Assembly: GCA_022510425.1 (NCBI GenBank)
Contig: JAFLTO010000012.1
Coordinates: 26,327-90,326, forward strand
Direction of reading: 5' to 3'
Origin: Muribaculaceae bacterium
Lineage (GTDB): Bacteria > Bacteroidota > Bacteroidia > Bacteroidales > Muribaculaceae
Length of the DNA: 64,000 nt
Part shown: in pieces, positions 17,730 to 26,543 of the stretch
Layout: each line of letters opens with the position of its first letter
How positions within the stretch are numbered: the first letter of the stretch is position 1
Made by a program: the position numbers and the translations under genes
Notes under the pieces: model-generated
What the model saw: the letters and a program-made list of their open reading frames with translations, nothing else
What the model was told of the DNA's origin: nothing
The model's database searches: none

Positions 17730-17803
17730 TGAACCGGGCGGGATTCGAACCCGCGACCCACAGCTTAGAAGGCTGTTGCTCTATCCAGCTGAGCTACCAG
17801 TCC
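17730..17803 (-). tRNA. tRNA-Arg (anticodon TCT)
   Basis: On the minus strand a 74-nt cloverleaf folds. The acceptor stem GGACTGG pairs with CCGGTTC with two G-U pairs. The D arm is GCTC...GAGC, the anticodon arm is ACAGC-CTTCTAA-GCTGT, and the T arm is GCGGG-TTCGAAT-CCCGC. The anticodon TCT reads AGA. The 3' CCA is not encoded. It lies between the GH95 gene and the susF-like gene and is transcribed in the same direction as both. Confidence 0.95.
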
Positions 17804-18036
17804 GAGCCAACGGAAGCTTATAACCTCCGATTCAGTGTGCAAAGTTAATGAATATTTTTGAATATTCAGAACATCGAAGCGAAATAATCATTTCCATTAC
17901 TTCTTCAGTTGGGAAGGACAGGGTAACAAAATTGTCACTGATCGATATGCTGTTGATTTTAGTAACAATTTTATCACTAACTGAATTATTATGTAATCAC
18001 AGATTCCATATTCAAAGGCGGCTACGTAATCAGTAC
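17804..18036. other. Gene-free stretch after the Sus operon
   Basis: About 230 bp between the tRNA and the Sus operon terminator. I see no credible open frame and no -33/-7 pair. A tRNA promoter must lie here but is not distinct. Confidence 0.6.
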
Positions 18037-18068
18037 AAAAAAGGATTGGAGTCACGTGGCTCCAATCC
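18037..18068 (-). terminator. Terminator of the SusC-SusD-SusF operon
   Basis: A 9-bp perfect stem (GGATTGGAG with CTCCAATCC) and an 8-nt loop are followed on the minus strand by six T. It lies about 40 nt beyond the susF-like stop codon. The plus strand also carries CTTTT after the stem, so it may work in both directions. Confidence 0.88.
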
Positions 18069-18106
18069 CTTTTAGTGTGAATAATGGAGAGCTATCCATT
18101 ATGATT

Positions 18107-19789
18107 TTATTTCATGTCTATTGTATTATTATTCAAGTCAACTGTGATGGTCAATGTGCCTGCAAAAGATGAATCTTGCCAGTTACCTTTACCCGGATAA
18201 ATAGCTCCGCTGTAAGGCACTGTGATTACAGTGTTTTCATCAGCTCCGTCAGCAGTTGAACCAAACACATTCGCATCCCAATTGCCCAATTCAGTATAGA
18301 TCTTGAATTGAAGACCACCGGCTGAAATATCATATGTACCGGCAAAAACATTAGAATCAGGCTCAGTCTCACTCAAAGGCATCGCATCGCTATTGATATC
18401 CCAGCCCTGACATGCACCGACAATGTAGATTTTCTTTGCTTCTACATAATTAGATTCCATCTTGATGGTATTGTTATTAAGGTCAACAGTCACAAAAATC
18501 GTACCGCCTTCCCAGCCTTCAACTTGCCAAGACCCTTTACCCAGGAGTTCTTCAGCTTCATTGTAAGCCACAACATCACCTGTATAAACATCATTGATGA
18601 ACTCTATGTTAACAGGGCTGTCCTCATTCTGAGAGCCGACTGAATATTTATCCCAATCACCAAGCGCACTATAGAAACGGAAAATGAACTGGTCAGCAGG
18701 AATATCCAGAGCTCCCTGATAAATATTAGATCCTTCTTTAGTTTCAGAGATATACATATCGCTTGCACCGACATTCCAGCCCTGAGGAGCGCCAACTAAA
18801 TAAAGCACATTGCCTGTGGGAGCAGGAACCCCTGTATCTCCTTCATGAGCCACTATCTCGATAGTGTATTCATTTAGGTCGACTGTTACATCTACTGTAC
18901 CACCTTCCCATCCGGAATATTGCCAGCTACCTTTGCCAAGGATATCCTCTTTTGCATTGTAAACCACAACATCACCGAAATACTTATCGTCTGTGAATTC
19001 TATATCTACCGGACTATCTTCAGCCTGTGAGCCGATTGAATTTTCATCCCAATTGCCAAGTTCTGAGTAGAATCTGAAAATGAAGTCACCAGCATTGATT
19101 TTGAATTTACCTGAGTAAATGTTGGAACCTGCCTCAGTTTCTTCAGCATACATCTCACCATTATCGATATTCCAACCAGATGGTGCTCCTATAAGATAAA
19201 TCTTCCTCGGTTCACGGATAGGTATATAGCTTTGCACTTTATTCAAAACCACTACGTTTGAAAAGATGAAACTATATTCCACTCCTGGCACCCATGCATA
19301 TACACGATAAGCTACTTGAACCGGTTCAGCAGTGGCCTCATCAGCAGTTTCAAATCCATATAAAAGATTGATTGCATCGCAGAAATCAGCCCCTGGCACA
19401 GTGAAAGATGGACTGGTGTACACTCCGCTTACAAAAGTAGCGTAAGGCAGGCCGTCAGCATTTGTGAAATCATAGTCACTGTCACCGGCATCTACTGCCT
19501 GTTCCATAAGATTATCCCAGGTTTCGAAATCAGATTCACTCTTTGCCACCTGAACCTGGAAATCTACAGCTGTGTTTACATTGTAAGGATTGAATGTCAC
19601 AACGTTCAACTTATTGTCGACATTGGATCCTGTGGCACCAAAAATAATCAATCCTTCAGTACCTTCCGGAGCTTGCAACGTGTAACTCGTGGGAGGTTCG
19701 AGCCTCAAATCATTGTGCAGTTGGTCGCAGGCAGTAAAGCCAAGTCCCAAAGCCAACAATGAAGCTGTATATAATGATATTTTTCTCAT
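18107..19789 (-). CDS. SusE/SusF-like outer-membrane glycan-binding lipoprotein
   Basis: A 560-residue lipoprotein (lipobox ending at Cys21, FTACDQ). After an N-terminal SusE-type Ig-like domain (about 30-190) come three tandem carbohydrate-binding modules (about 196-316, 329-446 and 452-560). Each begins like KIYLIGAPSGWNI and contains FIFRFYSELGNWD, then GKGSWQ, GWEGGT and VTVDLN. Modules 1 and 2 are close to each other, and module 3 is shorter and more diverged. Three modules match SusF rather than SusE (two modules). In the starch system these proteins hold glucan at the cell surface. The alpha-glucan preference here is by family only; no amylase is in the window. Confidence 0.9.
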   Translation of the reverse strand: MRKISLYTASLLALGLGFTACDQLHNDLRLEPPTSYTLQAPEGTEGLIIFGATGSNVDNKLNVVTFNPYNVNTAVDFQVQVAKSESDFETWDNLMEQAVDAGDSDYDFTNADGLPYATFVSGVYTSPSFTVPGADFCDAINLLYGFETADEATAEPVQVAYRVYAWVPGVEYSFIFSNVVVLNKVQSYIPIREPRKIYLIGAPSGWNIDNGEMYAEETEAGSNIYSGKFKINAGDFIFRFYSELGNWDENSIGSQAEDSPVDIEFTDDKYFGDVVVYNAKEDILGKGSWQYSGWEGGTVDVTVDLNEYTIEIVAHEGDTGVPAPTGNVLYLVGAPQGWNVGASDMYISETKEGSNIYQGALDIPADQFIFRFYSALGDWDKYSVGSQNEDSPVNIEFINDVYTGDVVAYNEAEELLGKGSWQVEGWEGGTIFVTVDLNNNTIKMESNYVEAKKIYIVGACQGWDINSDAMPLSETEPDSNVFAGTYDISAGGLQFKIYTELGNWDANVFGSTADGADENTVITVPYSGAIYPGKGNWQDSSFAGTLTITVDLNNNTIDMK

Positions 19790-19814
19790 TCTTAATTCGT
19801 GTTTTAATTATGAA

Positions 19815-21398
19815 TTAATAACCGGGGTTTTGTCCCAAAGTAGAAACATAAGCCGGTGGAATTGGCATAAGTTTTCTTGTTTCGGGTATGGATGTGCCTT
19901 CATAGACTCCACCTTTCCATTGCCACTTATAAGCATCGCCTGTATAGAACCCAAGACGAATCATATCGCTACGACGATGTGATTCCCAGTAAAGCTCCTT
20001 GTTACGTTCGTCAAGGAGTTGGCGTTTAGTGGGCAAAGAAGTGGAAATGTTAGCATTAGCTATACCTGCGCGTTTCTGAACTGCCTGTAGATATTGCAAG
20101 GAACCTCCGGAAACATTAGCTCCGTTAATTTCACATTCCACAAGCATCAGATAGATGTCGGCAAGACGGAAAATCGGGGTGTCGGTGGAATTAAAGTCGT
20201 TTGCACTCATCACACCGGCTTCATTATAATAGTCGTCCTCAGTAGTGTAAGTGTATTTAATACACATATATCCGTCTGTTCCGGGATCTCCCCATGCCAC
20301 AAGATTTTGAAGATTCAGATTGAACAATTCTCCGTAGAAAAGGGCTCGTTCATCGTCAGGATCACTGAAATTATTGATTGTTTCAGGACGCATATGAGGA
20401 CCTTGCCATGGACCACCTGTACAAGCAAGACGAGTCTTCATTTCTGATGGCATTGAAGATGAGTATGCACCTACACTTAAGTAAGTTGTACCTCCCCAGC
20501 ATTGCATTGTAATATCGTTTTCCGGCACTACCCAAATAAGCTCGTTGGCAACTCCGTATGTTGAGCTTGCAACGTGGCGGTCATTTGTAGTACAGAACAG
20601 ATATTTGTAATCAGGGCAAAGAGTGAGTCCTGAGTTGATGATATTCTGACAAGCATCAGCACATTGTTGCCACATACCCTTACCTGTATAAACTTCAGCA
20701 TTTAAATACATCTTGGCAAGGAGTGCATAACCGGCTTCACGGCTTACACGGCCATATTCCTGTTGAGAAGCAGGATATACCTGAGGAACCGCATCAACAA
20801 GGTCATTTACAATCGCGTCAAATAGCTGCTGCCGATCATAAGTTGGAGGTGTAGCTCCCACGGTGCTATATTCGTCAGTCCAAGGGCCACGACCGTAAAG
20901 ATCGATCATATTATAATATGCAAGGTCTCTGAGCACTCTCACCTCGGCTTGCATTTCCTGAATCTCAGCTTCAGTAAAGAAATTGCCTGCTTTAGTTATG
21001 TCCCTTATAAACTGATTGCATATTGCAATATGAGCAAGAAGTCTTGCAAAGGTATCTTCAATCCAGTGATTGTCGGATCCAGGAATGGCATAGACCATCT
21101 CATCAATACCGGCATCGTTCCAGTTCTGTGCGATAACACATTCGTCGGAACAAAGCTCCTGCATATTAAACATCAAACGGGTATACACTCCTTCTCCACC
21201 AGTGGCACCGGTGTTGATACCACCCTCTCTGACAAGCCCATAATAGCAGCCTGCCATATCCTGAAGATACTCTTCCTTTGAGGTTAGTTCTGTTTTCTTG
21301 GTTTCATCCTGGGGCTCTACATTAAGGTCTCCTACGCAAGAACTAAGACCCATTGTAGCTAAGACACCGCCAAGCATAAAATATTTATTTAATCTCAT
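19815..21398 (-). CDS. SusD/RagB-family outer-membrane lipoprotein
   Basis: The ATG at 21398 (MRLNKYFMLGGVLA) gives a correct lipoprotein signal with LSSC. The frame extends further upstream but would overlap susC. The 527-residue protein has the SusD features: the N-terminal NVEPQDETKKTELTSKEEYLQ, the TPR-like helical body (EVRVLRDLAYYNMIDLYGRG), and the C-terminal RLADIYLMLVECEINGANVSG and LLDERNKELYWESHRRSDM. SusD caps the SusC transporter and binds the sugar. It starts 18 bp after the susC stop. Confidence 0.95.
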   Translation of the reverse strand: MRLNKYFMLGGVLATMGLSSCVGDLNVEPQDETKKTELTSKEEYLQDMAGCYYGLVREGGINTGATGGEGVYTRLMFNMQELCSDECVIAQNWNDAGIDEMVYAIPGSDNHWIEDTFARLLAHIAICNQFIRDITKAGNFFTEAEIQEMQAEVRVLRDLAYYNMIDLYGRGPWTDEYSTVGATPPTYDRQQLFDAIVNDLVDAVPQVYPASQQEYGRVSREAGYALLAKMYLNAEVYTGKGMWQQCADACQNIINSGLTLCPDYKYLFCTTNDRHVASSTYGVANELIWVVPENDITMQCWGGTTYLSVGAYSSSMPSEMKTRLACTGGPWQGPHMRPETINNFSDPDDERALFYGELFNLNLQNLVAWGDPGTDGYMCIKYTYTTEDDYYNEAGVMSANDFNSTDTPIFRLADIYLMLVECEINGANVSGGSLQYLQAVQKRAGIANANISTSLPTKRQLLDERNKELYWESHRRSDMIRLGFYTGDAYKWQWKGGVYEGTSIPETRKLMPIPPAYVSTLGQNPGY

Positions 21399-21415
21399 TG
21401 TCGTTTTGTTTTTGA

Positions 21416-24400
21416 TTAGAACGTTAATACAGCACCTACAGTACAAGTGATAGGATTCGGATACGGACTATTGTCAATACCGCTGAACACTTCAGGATCC
21501 AAGCCTTTATACTTGGTGATCACGAATGGGTTCTGAACAGCTCCATAAATACGGAGACGAAGGTTGTCATGGCAAAGATGAGGCCATGTGTAACCAACAG
21601 TGATATTGTCGCACCGTACGAATGATGCGTTCTGTACAAAGTAGTCACTCTTCATTGCTGATACTGTCTTTTCCCCTGTAAAGATATAGGTGCCGGTCAT
21701 AAGGTTGCTCAACGGCAATGAATTGATCGCACCGTCAGTAAAGACATTATTCATCTGGCTTTGGTTGAATAAGTAGTTGCCAAAATTACCACGGAATACA
21801 ATACCGAAATCCCAGTTCTTATAAGAAACCTGATTGCTCCATGTAGCGGTAACTTTCGGAGTGCGGCTGTGGAAGGCATAACGGTCGTTATCGTCTATGA
21901 CACCGTCGCCATTAACATCTTCAAACACTCCTTCGAGAGGCTTGCCATCTACATCATACACCTGTTTGTATACATAGAAAGTATAAGCAGGATAGCCCAC
22001 CATGTGTTTCATCACATAACCGGCCTGACCGTTGAGTGAATTACCTGCATCGAGACCACCCTCGTCAGCAAGGTGAGTGATCTTATTCTTGTTCCATGCA
22101 ACATTCAACGATGATACCCAAGTTACATCGTTGGTGACTACCGGACGAGTGTTCAAGTTTACTTCTATACCGATGTTTTCAAGATCACCCACGTTACGGT
22201 TACCATAGTTGGTAAGGTTTGAGCCAGCAGGATATGCAGCGTATGTAAGAAGGTCTTTGGTGACTCTCTTATAGAAATCGATGCTACCATTGATACGGTT
22301 GTTCATGAAACCGAAGTCAACACCGGCATTCCATGTGTGAGTTTCCTCCCATTTGATGTCTTCGTTGTATGCACCCGGCACTATAGTAGTGTAGAGGTTG
22401 TTACCGAATGGATATTGGTGGGAAACATCTGTAGAGTTAACATTGTAAACCGGGAGATATGGGAATAAGTCTGAACCAAGATCTTGCTGACCTGTCACAC
22501 CATAACCTGCACGGAGTTTCAACTCTGTGAGCCAACCGCGTGCACTTTCCATGAATGACTCTTCGTAGATTTTCCAACCAAGAGCAACAGATGGGAATGT
22601 ACCCCAACGGTGTTTCTTAGAAAAACGAGAGGTTCCGTCCCAACGGACAGTTGCAGTAACAAGATATTTGTCTCGGAGCACATAGTTAAGACGACCGAAG
22701 AACGACACCAACTGCAAAGTTTCTCTTGTGGGAGACCAAACACCGGTTGGCAGACCAAGGTACTGTTCGTTTTCAGGATTACCTACTTGATAAACATAGT
22801 AAGTCTCATCATAATGATTATAGAATCTCTGCCATGAATAACCGGCAGTTAAATCAATCTGAGAATAGATTTTTTCAAATTCTTTATTGTAGTTCAGATA
22901 GAAATCTAAAAGAAGGTTTCTACGGAGCTGATGTTGGTCGCCAGCGGTTGTACCTCCATCATAGATTGGTGCAGACATTGTGTCTGTTTCCGGATTATAA
23001 TAAGCCCAACCATTTCTCCAAGCCATAGGGCTGAAAGCGTAGCTGTAACCAAACCAACTACCTTTAGCAATGTCGTAACCTAAGTTAAGGTTAGCACGGA
23101 GTTCGCGGAGGAAAGGCATCTTGAGGTCAATTTGAAGATTACCTATACTTTGCCAGCTCTTACCGGTTGATTTGTTTTCCATCAACTGAGCGATTGGATT
23201 CATCGGTGCAGTTGTGGTATTAATAGCCATTCCCGGATTGGTTGAAGCATCCCAATCTGCCTGTGTCAAGAGAGCTCCTGTGGCGCTATACACTGAATAA
23301 TAACCTATTTGTTTGACGCCGTTCTCGTAGTCTCTAATTGGAATTGTGGGGTTCATGGAAATGGCAGTGCCAAGTGTTCCTGCCTGATATTCATTCTTTA
23401 TATAAGAACCCTTAACGTTAGCCTGGATTGAAAGGAGACCATCGAAGAATGACGGTGTCAAATTTATTGAAGCAGTGGCACGATCCATTGACGACTTTTT
23501 GATGATACCGTTTTGGTTTGTGTAGGAAACAGCTACTCGATAAGGAAGCCATTTTACTGTGCCACCCACACTTAATGAATAATCGCTTGAGAATGTGGTG
23601 CGTAACTCTTCTTTTTGCCAATCTGTGTTATACTTACCTAAACCGGCAGCCTGTGAAGATTCATTGCCGTAATGATTAATGACGAATTCACGGAATTCAT
23701 TACCATCCATCATCTTAAGGTAATTCTTCGGTGTGTTTACATAAAAATTAGCTGTGAAGTTAACCTGCGGACGACCGCTCTGACCTTTCTTGGTAGTGAT
23801 AATGATCACACCGTTAGATGCACGGCTACCGTAGATGGCTGTCGCAGAAGCATCCTTTAAAATGGTCATGCTCTCGATATTTTCAGGAGAGATAAGAGCC
23901 AATGGATTGGAAGCACCTACTACAGTATTTTGGTTCATAGGAACTCCGTCAACCACGATAAGGGGGTCGTTGGAAGCAGAAAGTGAGGCTCCACCACGAA
24001 TTGTGATATTACCTGCACTTGACGGGTCACCACCATCTAGAGTAACAACTACACCAGGACTAGCACCTACAAGGAGGTCTTGTGCTGAAGTTGAAAGTCC
24101 GGCTTCGATTTCGTCGGGCTTTACCACTGCCACGGAACCGGTGGCGTCAGATTTCTTAACAGAACCATAACCGATCACCACTGTTTCAGCCAAAAGCTGA
24201 GCATTCTGCTGCATAGTGACTTTGATTTCAGTTCTGTTGTTTACAGGCACTTCAATAGGATCGTAGCCCACATAGCTTACAACGAGTGTACCATGGGGGT
24301 CTACGTTCAATGTGAAGTTACCGTCGATGTCGGTGGCTGTACCGTTGGTAGTACCTTTTTCCATTACGGTTGCACCGATCAGGGGCTCGCCCAAGTCATC

Positions 24401-24514
24401 ATCCACATAACCGTGGACAGTGATTTTCTGCGCGAAGCCGGGAAGCGCGAGACCTAACAACAAGGTGAAGGTCAACACCAACTTCCTGTTCAGTTTAAAA
24501 CAGATGTTCTTCAT
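21416..24514 (-). CDS. SusC/RagA-family TonB-dependent transporter
   Basis: A 1032-residue outer-membrane transporter. It has a signal peptide (ending GFAQ), a CarboxypepD_reg-like domain (about 30-110, GYVDDDLGEPLIGATVMEKG), the TonB box/plug region (ETVVIGYGSVKKSDATGSV, then ITIRGGASLSASNDPLIVVDG), and a beta-barrel ending in an aromatic F. It is the energy-coupled importer that works with the adjacent SusD. The substrate cannot be read from the sequence. The first gene of the operon, it has a long AT-rich leader. No SusR, hybrid two-component system or anti-sigma pair lies next to it. Confidence 0.97.
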   Translation of the reverse strand: MKNICFKLNRKLVLTFTLLLGLALPGFAQKITVHGYVDDDLGEPLIGATVMEKGTTNGTATDIDGNFTLNVDPHGTLVVSYVGYDPIEVPVNNRTEIKVTMQQNAQLLAETVVIGYGSVKKSDATGSVAVVKPDEIEAGLSTSAQDLLVGASPGVVVTLDGGDPSSAGNITIRGGASLSASNDPLIVVDGVPMNQNTVVGASNPLALISPENIESMTILKDASATAIYGSRASNGVIIITTKKGQSGRPQVNFTANFYVNTPKNYLKMMDGNEFREFVINHYGNESSQAAGLGKYNTDWQKEELRTTFSSDYSLSVGGTVKWLPYRVAVSYTNQNGIIKKSSMDRATASINLTPSFFDGLLSIQANVKGSYIKNEYQAGTLGTAISMNPTIPIRDYENGVKQIGYYSVYSATGALLTQADWDASTNPGMAINTTTAPMNPIAQLMENKSTGKSWQSIGNLQIDLKMPFLRELRANLNLGYDIAKGSWFGYSYAFSPMAWRNGWAYYNPETDTMSAPIYDGGTTAGDQHQLRRNLLLDFYLNYNKEFEKIYSQIDLTAGYSWQRFYNHYDETYYVYQVGNPENEQYLGLPTGVWSPTRETLQLVSFFGRLNYVLRDKYLVTATVRWDGTSRFSKKHRWGTFPSVALGWKIYEESFMESARGWLTELKLRAGYGVTGQQDLGSDLFPYLPVYNVNSTDVSHQYPFGNNLYTTIVPGAYNEDIKWEETHTWNAGVDFGFMNNRINGSIDFYKRVTKDLLTYAAYPAGSNLTNYGNRNVGDLENIGIEVNLNTRPVVTNDVTWVSSLNVAWNKNKITHLADEGGLDAGNSLNGQAGYVMKHMVGYPAYTFYVYKQVYDVDGKPLEGVFEDVNGDGVIDDNDRYAFHSRTPKVTATWSNQVSYKNWDFGIVFRGNFGNYLFNQSQMNNVFTDGAINSLPLSNLMTGTYIFTGEKTVSAMKSDYFVQNASFVRCDNITVGYTWPHLCHDNLRLRIYGAVQNPFVITKYKGLDPEVFSGIDNSPYPNPITCTVGAVLTF

Positions 24515-24577
24515 GCAAGAAAAATTTAGTTGAATATATTTGGTTAGATTTCATCGGTTGTTATCCAAAGTTTTCAT

Positions 24578-24596
24578 GCTTTTCAAATTGAAAGGC
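24578..24596. promoter_or_regulatory. 19-bp dyad in the susC leader
   Basis: GCTTTTCAAATTGAAAGGC reads nearly the same on both strands (one mismatch pair) around a single central base. This suits a dimeric regulator site or a short hairpin. It lies 64-82 nt before the susC start codon. Confidence 0.45.
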
Positions 24597-24605
24597 TTAG
24601 ACAAT

Positions 24606-24621
24606 GGTAAGTTTTCTTACC
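24606..24621. promoter_or_regulatory. Perfect 6-bp hairpin in the susC leader
   Basis: GGTAAG TTTT CTTACC forms a perfect stem with a four-base loop, about 90-110 nt before the susC start. On the minus strand no T tract follows, so it is a possible leader structure rather than a terminator. Confidence 0.45.
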
Positions 24622-24664
24622 GCTGCCCCATGAGTTTTCATTGGAATTTTATCTAAAATCAAAG

Positions 24665-24672
24665 CAAATATA
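24665..24672 (-). promoter_or_regulatory. Candidate -7 box (TATATTTG) of the Sus operon
   Basis: TATATTTG on the minus strand would give a start near 24659 and a 5' leader of about 145 nt that carries the dyad and hairpin described above. No clear -33 is seen, as expected if an activator is required. Confidence 0.4.
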
Positions 24673-24995
24673 AACTTAAAATCGCATTAGGCTATACATA
24701 TAGCTTATATTAACAATGTTAATTAAACCATTTAACACACATTCTTCCTCCTATCTCCAACAAACATTAAATAGGAATGTGTAAAAATATGAATTTAGGA
24801 TTCGGACTCTAAAATATTTAGCAAATTGTATCTAAAAGCAAATATGTATTTAATAGAAAAATCGATGAATTTATGTCTAATGCACTTTTGGTCGTTTCAG
24901 TTCAAAAATGACAACAAAAACCCCGTAAAGCATATATTTATACCAATTACACTTTTAGTATTACTACATATTAGGACTCTCCGCTTTTTTTCATA
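24673..24995. other. AT-rich gene-free region upstream of susC
   Basis: About 320 bp of very AT-rich sequence with stops in all frames. I see no conserved element here apart from scattered -7-like boxes. It probably holds the upstream regulatory region of the Sus operon. Confidence 0.6.
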
Positions 24996-25026
24996 ATTAC
25001 TTTTAGCAATAATGCTATAAAGTAAT
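24996..25026. other. Long AT-rich hairpin after the DUF4956 gene
   Basis: ATTACTTTTAGCA (24996-25008) pairs with TGCTATAAAGTAAT (25013-25026) around an ATAA loop with one bulged base. It lies 28 nt after the DUF4956 stop codon, where a terminator is expected, but on the minus strand it is followed by A rather than T. Confidence 0.6.
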
Positions 25027-25053
25027 ACTCAAATATATATAAGTTACAAGAGC

Positions 25054-25716
25054 TTATTTGTCGGATTTGGGAAGTTTGAGGATATGGTCTACACTGCTCG
25101 CTTCATTGTAGCGTGTCTCATAATAGACTTTTAGCATAACAGTGTCTTGCAAGAAATTGATAGCCCCTACTTCCACCTTAACGATTTTCAATCCGGTGCG
25201 GTGTCTTAGATCTTCCAGCAATTCATGCCGCTGATCAGGATGAATGTTGTCTACACGGTCGTAAAGGATAAGTTTTGAGGATACATGGCGACCGCCGCGG
25301 AAGCTTTCCACCACCCAGACAGAAAGTACATATATGATATTGGTGACGAAAATCTCGGCATAACTTAGATTCAATGCTATCGCATTAATTACAGAAAGGG
25401 AGATTATGACGAAAAGATAAGTCATTTCCCTCACAGGCACCGTCTCCGTTCGATATCGAATGATCCCGAATATGGCAAATAGCCCCAGAGCCATTCCCAC
25501 CTTGATTTTGACACTTCCCAACAGATATATCAGGAAGAAGATACTGATGCTTATCAGTATGAACGTGAAGTAATAATCCAGGCGACGGCTCTTCCTGTAA
25601 TAGAAAAACTGTATGAGTATGAAAACGAAAACCAAGTTGAGCACAAACCTGAAAATCATCAGGCTCAAGCTTGGCACGTCCATCAGAGGAGTATCGAGAA
25701 ATTCTAATTCATCCAT
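25054..25716 (-). CDS. DUF4956 family membrane protein
   Basis: A 220-residue protein with four membrane helices in the N-terminal two thirds. The family motif GMALGLFAIFGIIRYRTETVPVREMTYLF lies around residues 73-101. A cytoplasmic C-terminal domain of about 70 residues follows (ELLEDLRHRTGLKIVKVEVG). DUF4956 proteins usually sit beside VTC-like polyphosphate polymerase or CotH genes, and no such partner is adjacent here. Function unproven. Confidence 0.85.
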   Translation of the reverse strand: MDELEFLDTPLMDVPSLSLMIFRFVLNLVFVFILIQFFYYRKSRRLDYYFTFILISISIFFLIYLLGSVKIKVGMALGLFAIFGIIRYRTETVPVREMTYLFVIISLSVINAIALNLSYAEIFVTNIIYVLSVWVVESFRGGRHVSSKLILYDRVDNIHPDQRHELLEDLRHRTGLKIVKVEVGAINFLQDTVMLKVYYETRYNEASSVDHILKLPKSDK

Positions 25717-25785
25717 TCGATAGGTAGTTAAGTTGAAAGTGTAAAGTTTAAAGGAAGACTCTAAACTCTAACTCTGAACCATAAA

Positions 25786-25823
25786 CTAAAAAGAAGGATG
25801 CGAATCAAATGATTGCACCCTTC
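25786..25823 (-). terminator. Terminator of the PepSY-like gene
   Basis: On the minus strand GAAGGGTGCAATCA pairs with TGATTCGCATCCTTC (one bulge, one mismatch), followed by five T. It begins 28 nt after the PepSY-like stop codon. Confidence 0.82.
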
Positions 25824-25851
25824 AAAGTTACAAAATTTCTTTTAATATCGT

Positions 25852-26307
25852 TTATTTCTTTACTACTTGCCCGTAAGACTTGTCAAATTTGAGTTTCATA
25901 CCGTCAGACAATCTAACTTTGTACTGGTCTTTCTTGAACTTGATAGACTTAATAGTCTCGCCAGGATATTTGTCAGTGATAGTCTTACGTGCGATGTTCG
26001 GGAGAAGATCGATTGATGCCGGAACACTTGACTTCTTTGCATCTACCTGATACCAGTTTCCTGTAAGGTCAAACCACAATTTAGTTCCGTTGTCAAGATT
26101 AACGCGATACCACATCGGTTCAGTTGTTGGTCTCATCATCTTAGCCCAAGATTTTGCTACCTGTGCACCCGGATAATAATCATTCAAGAAAGTCTGAACT
26201 TGAGCCGGCATTTTTTCAACAGGCATTTCTACTCTTTCTGCGTTTGCGTTTGCTGCACCAAGGGCTACTACTAATGCAAGTGCCAATACTCTGAATAATT
26301 TTTTCAT
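25852..26307 (-). CDS. PepSY-like (BLIP-fold) periplasmic protein
   Basis: A 151-residue exported protein (signal peptide ending ANANA). The mature part has two similar halves of the PepSY-like type: LNDYYPGAQVAKSWAKM with YRVNLDNGTKLWFDLTGNW, then ITDKYPGETIKSIKFKKDQY with KVRLSDGMKLKFDKSYG. These proteins resemble beta-lactamase inhibitor folds and are common as secreted proteins in Bacteroidales; their partners are not known. Monocistronic, closed by its own terminator. Confidence 0.85.
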   Translation of the reverse strand: MKKLFRVLALALVVALGAANANAERVEMPVEKMPAQVQTFLNDYYPGAQVAKSWAKMMRPTTEPMWYRVNLDNGTKLWFDLTGNWYQVDAKKSSVPASIDLLPNIARKTITDKYPGETIKSIKFKKDQYKVRLSDGMKLKFDKSYGQVVKK

Positions 26308-26460
26308 AACCTTAAAATTTTTAAGTTGTTAGTTTTAATAGTTGTTTTTGAGTTGTTACAAAATTAAAACGAAATGAGAGCGCAAAAGGTTCAGATATTT
26401 TCAAAAAAATAATTTACTTTTTAATCTCTCTTTCCAAGGATCTTTTCCTGATATCCTCAT

Positions 26461-26492
26461 TTTGTCAAATTAATTTAGTTTGTTTATCTTTG
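26461..26492 (+). promoter_or_regulatory. Promoter of the aroA gene series
   Basis: TTTG (26461-26464), a 20-bp spacer and TATCTTTG (26485-26492) make a good Bacteroidetes promoter. The expected start is near 26498, about 45 nt before the aroA ATG. Confidence 0.65.
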
Positions 26493-26543
26493 TTTTAATT
26501 TTTAACCCAAGAAATATACTCAAGATATTGAGTAATTGGTAAG

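Noticed and set aside
17730..17803. tRNA as an integration site of a mobile element
   Set aside because: No second copy of the tRNA 3' end and no integrase are visible within the window.
15183..24514. GH95 as part of one transcript with susC-susD-susF
   Set aside because: A strong terminator (18037-18068) and a tRNA gene separate them.
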